Shown here: positions 6,559 to 7,421 of the stretch, one piece after another
How positions within the stretch are numbered: position 1 is the stretch's first letter
How the letters are laid out: every line of letters starts with the position of its first letter
NCBI GenBank assembly: GCA_046597185.1
Contig: JBKJLF010000494.1
Coordinates: forward strand, 1-7,421
DNA from: CAMBDR01 sp046597185
Lineage (GTDB): Bacteria; Pseudomonadota; Gammaproteobacteria; Burkholderiales; Burkholderiaceae_D
Direction of reading: 5' to 3'
Length of the DNA stretch: 7,421 bases
The notes under the pieces: model-generated
Databases searched by the model: none
Told to the model about the DNA's origin: nothing
The model's input: the letters and a program-made list of their open reading frames with translations, nothing else
Made by a program: the position numbers and the translations under genes

Positions 6559-6891
6559 ATGGATATCGATACCAAAATTCGCCACATCACCCCACCCGGT
6601 GCCAACCTGTTTGCAGAATTAGGTTTTGCGCCGGACGAAGCCGAACAGTTCAATGCCGAATTGCGTCAGCAAGTTGATCAGGCCAAGCAATTAAAACTGC
6701 AACTGATGCAAGAATTGGCAGATTGGATTAGCGATAGCCAATTGAAGCAAACCAAAGCGGCAGAGATTTTGATGGTGTCGCGCCCAAGAGTGTCGGATGT
6801 GGTGAATATGAAAGCCAGCAAATTCACCATTGACATGCTGGTCAATTTGCTGGCGCGTGCGGGCAAATCGGTGCGCTTGGCGGTGGTGTGA
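6559..6891 (+). CDS. higA: HigA-type antitoxin, XRE-family helix-turn-helix protein
   Basis: Antitoxin and probable autorepressor of the adjacent toxin. With the ATG at 6559 it has 110 residues. An open frame reaches further upstream to 6466 inside the toxin gene, but the ATG at 6559 follows an AGGAAAG ribosome site at 6543-6549, five bases after the toxin stop, and gives a family-like start. Residues 1-55 form a polar, likely helical region. The helix-turn-helix lies at about 62-85: QTKAAEILMVSRPRVSDVV, followed by FTIDMLVNLLARAG near 89-102. This is the usual pattern of XRE-type partners of Gp49-like toxins. It probably binds the palindrome at 6192-6207 and wraps the toxin. Confidence 0.9.
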   Translation: MDIDTKIRHITPPGANLFAELGFAPDEAEQFNAELRQQVDQAKQLKLQLMQELADWISDSQLKQTKAAEILMVSRPRVSDVVNMKASKFTIDMLVNLLARAGKSVRLAVV

Positions 6892-6895
6892 GGTC

Positions 6896-6915
6896 TTTGC
6901 CTGGTGCATGGCAAA
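6896..6915. terminator. Inverted repeat between convergent genes, possible weak terminator
   Basis: TTTGCC at 6896-6901 and GGCAAA at 6910-6915 form a 6-bp stem with an 8-base loop. It lies in the 29-bp gap between the antitoxin stop and the stop of the convergent peptidase-like gene. No U-run follows on either strand, so intrinsic termination would be weak. Confidence 0.3.
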
Positions 6916-6920
6916 CACTG

Positions 6921-7421
6921 CTACTTGGGCATCCGGTCAAACGCAAGCATAATCCGCATGCGTTGCCCAATATTGGAAATATCACGCAAAGCGTTTTTTG
7001 CACGAATCAAGTCCGCTTCCTTTTTCGTCGTTACACAGGCGCAAATACGCAAAATGGCTTGAATGTCGTCATCAGAAATCCACCCGCTCAGCAAAGTTTT
7101 AATCATGGCCAGCTTATTCGACGCAGAAATTTGTTCAATTTCTCCCGACTTATGGTGCATCACCCAGTCGCGCACCCGGTCATCATCATTGAGCCAATAC
7201 GCGCTCACGGCATTCTCTTCAATCAGGTCACCGAGGTTGCGGCTTTCGAGTACGCCTTGATCCACACCCATTAAATTACGGTTGTAGCCAGAGTTCGCCG
7301 GAGTATGCCGCTTACCGCCAAATGTACCCTTAATACTGCTGATGATGCTTTCTGAATAGCGGTCTTTTAGACCAATGACATGCCCAAATTCATGTGCAGG
7401 TATCCAATTAAAGGCTTCAGC
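6921..7421 (-). CDS. Metzincin-like zinc metallopeptidase, C-terminal part, cut by window edge
   Basis: The frame is open from the right edge (7421) to a TAG at 6921-6923, giving 166 visible residues; the N-terminus is outside. Near the edge is PAHEFGHVIGLKDRYSE. It contains HEFGH with zinc ligands His10 and His14, catalytic Glu11, Gly17, and Asp20 in the third-ligand position (HExxHxxGxxD). LMG at window residues 50-52 (Met at codon 7269-7271), 37 residues after HEFGH, fits the metzincin Met-turn. The remaining 115 residues look alpha-helical and polar, with KLAMIKTLLSGWISDDDIQ near 103-121 and DISNIGQRMRIMLAF near 147-161. That kind of helical tail recurs in secreted or polymorphic-toxin proteins as I recall them. 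The family and any delivery domain are unknown. It converges on the antitoxin gene. A short internal ATG at 7271 is not the true start. Confidence 0.75.
   Translation of the reverse strand, partial: AEAFNWIPAHEFGHVIGLKDRYSESIISSIKGTFGGKRHTPANSGYNRNLMGVDQGVLESRNLGDLIEENAVSAYWLNDDDRVRDWVMHHKSGEIEQISASNKLAMIKTLLSGWISDDDIQAILRICACVTTKKEADLIRAKNALRDISNIGQRMRIMLAFDRMPK

Overview
The window reads as a chromosomal segment of a proteobacterium, most likely a betaproteobacterium. The evidence is the gene order fur <-> bamE-dapB-exbB-exbD, the Fur, BamE and DapB sequences (BamE core with IQQGN and HADRWDY; Fur ending C-x4-C-PHR), and moderate GC. I cannot name genus or family.

Layout. From 1 to about 5000, six genes lie head to tail on the minus strand. 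In order of transcription they are bamE (outer-membrane lipoprotein of the BAM complex), dapB (lysine/diaminopimelate synthesis), exbB and exbD (proton-driven energiser for TonB-type transport), folD (one-carbon folate metabolism) and prlC (oligopeptidase A, cut by the left edge). Gaps between them are 4, 26, 47, 57 and 56 bp, with no convincing terminator inside, so bamE to exbD and perhaps the whole set may be one transcript. The ferric uptake regulator gene fur is divergent from bamE across an 89-bp gap (4999-5087).

Downstream of fur (after 5516) the character changes from housekeeping to accessory. First comes a short zinc-ribbon/one-helix protein that looks like a DUF3667 member truncated after its first membrane helix. 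It is followed by about 300 bp of AT-rich, apparently non-coding or decayed sequence. Next is a complete HigB/HigA-type toxin-antitoxin pair, with a perfect 16-bp palindrome over its promoter. Convergent to it is the 3' end of a gene that runs off the right edge. Its visible product carries HEFGH..G..D and a downstream Met-turn-like LMG, as in metzincin zinc peptidases, followed by a helical C-terminal domain.

How they fit. The left block is core metabolism and envelope biogenesis; Fur and ExbBD are linked by iron biology, but no Fur box is visible here. The right block is probably a small accessory island next to fur. The most interesting item is the partial metzincin-like protein, whose N-terminus and delivery signals, if any, lie outside the window. 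I saw no rRNA, tRNA, CRISPR array, insertion sequence or phage structural gene.
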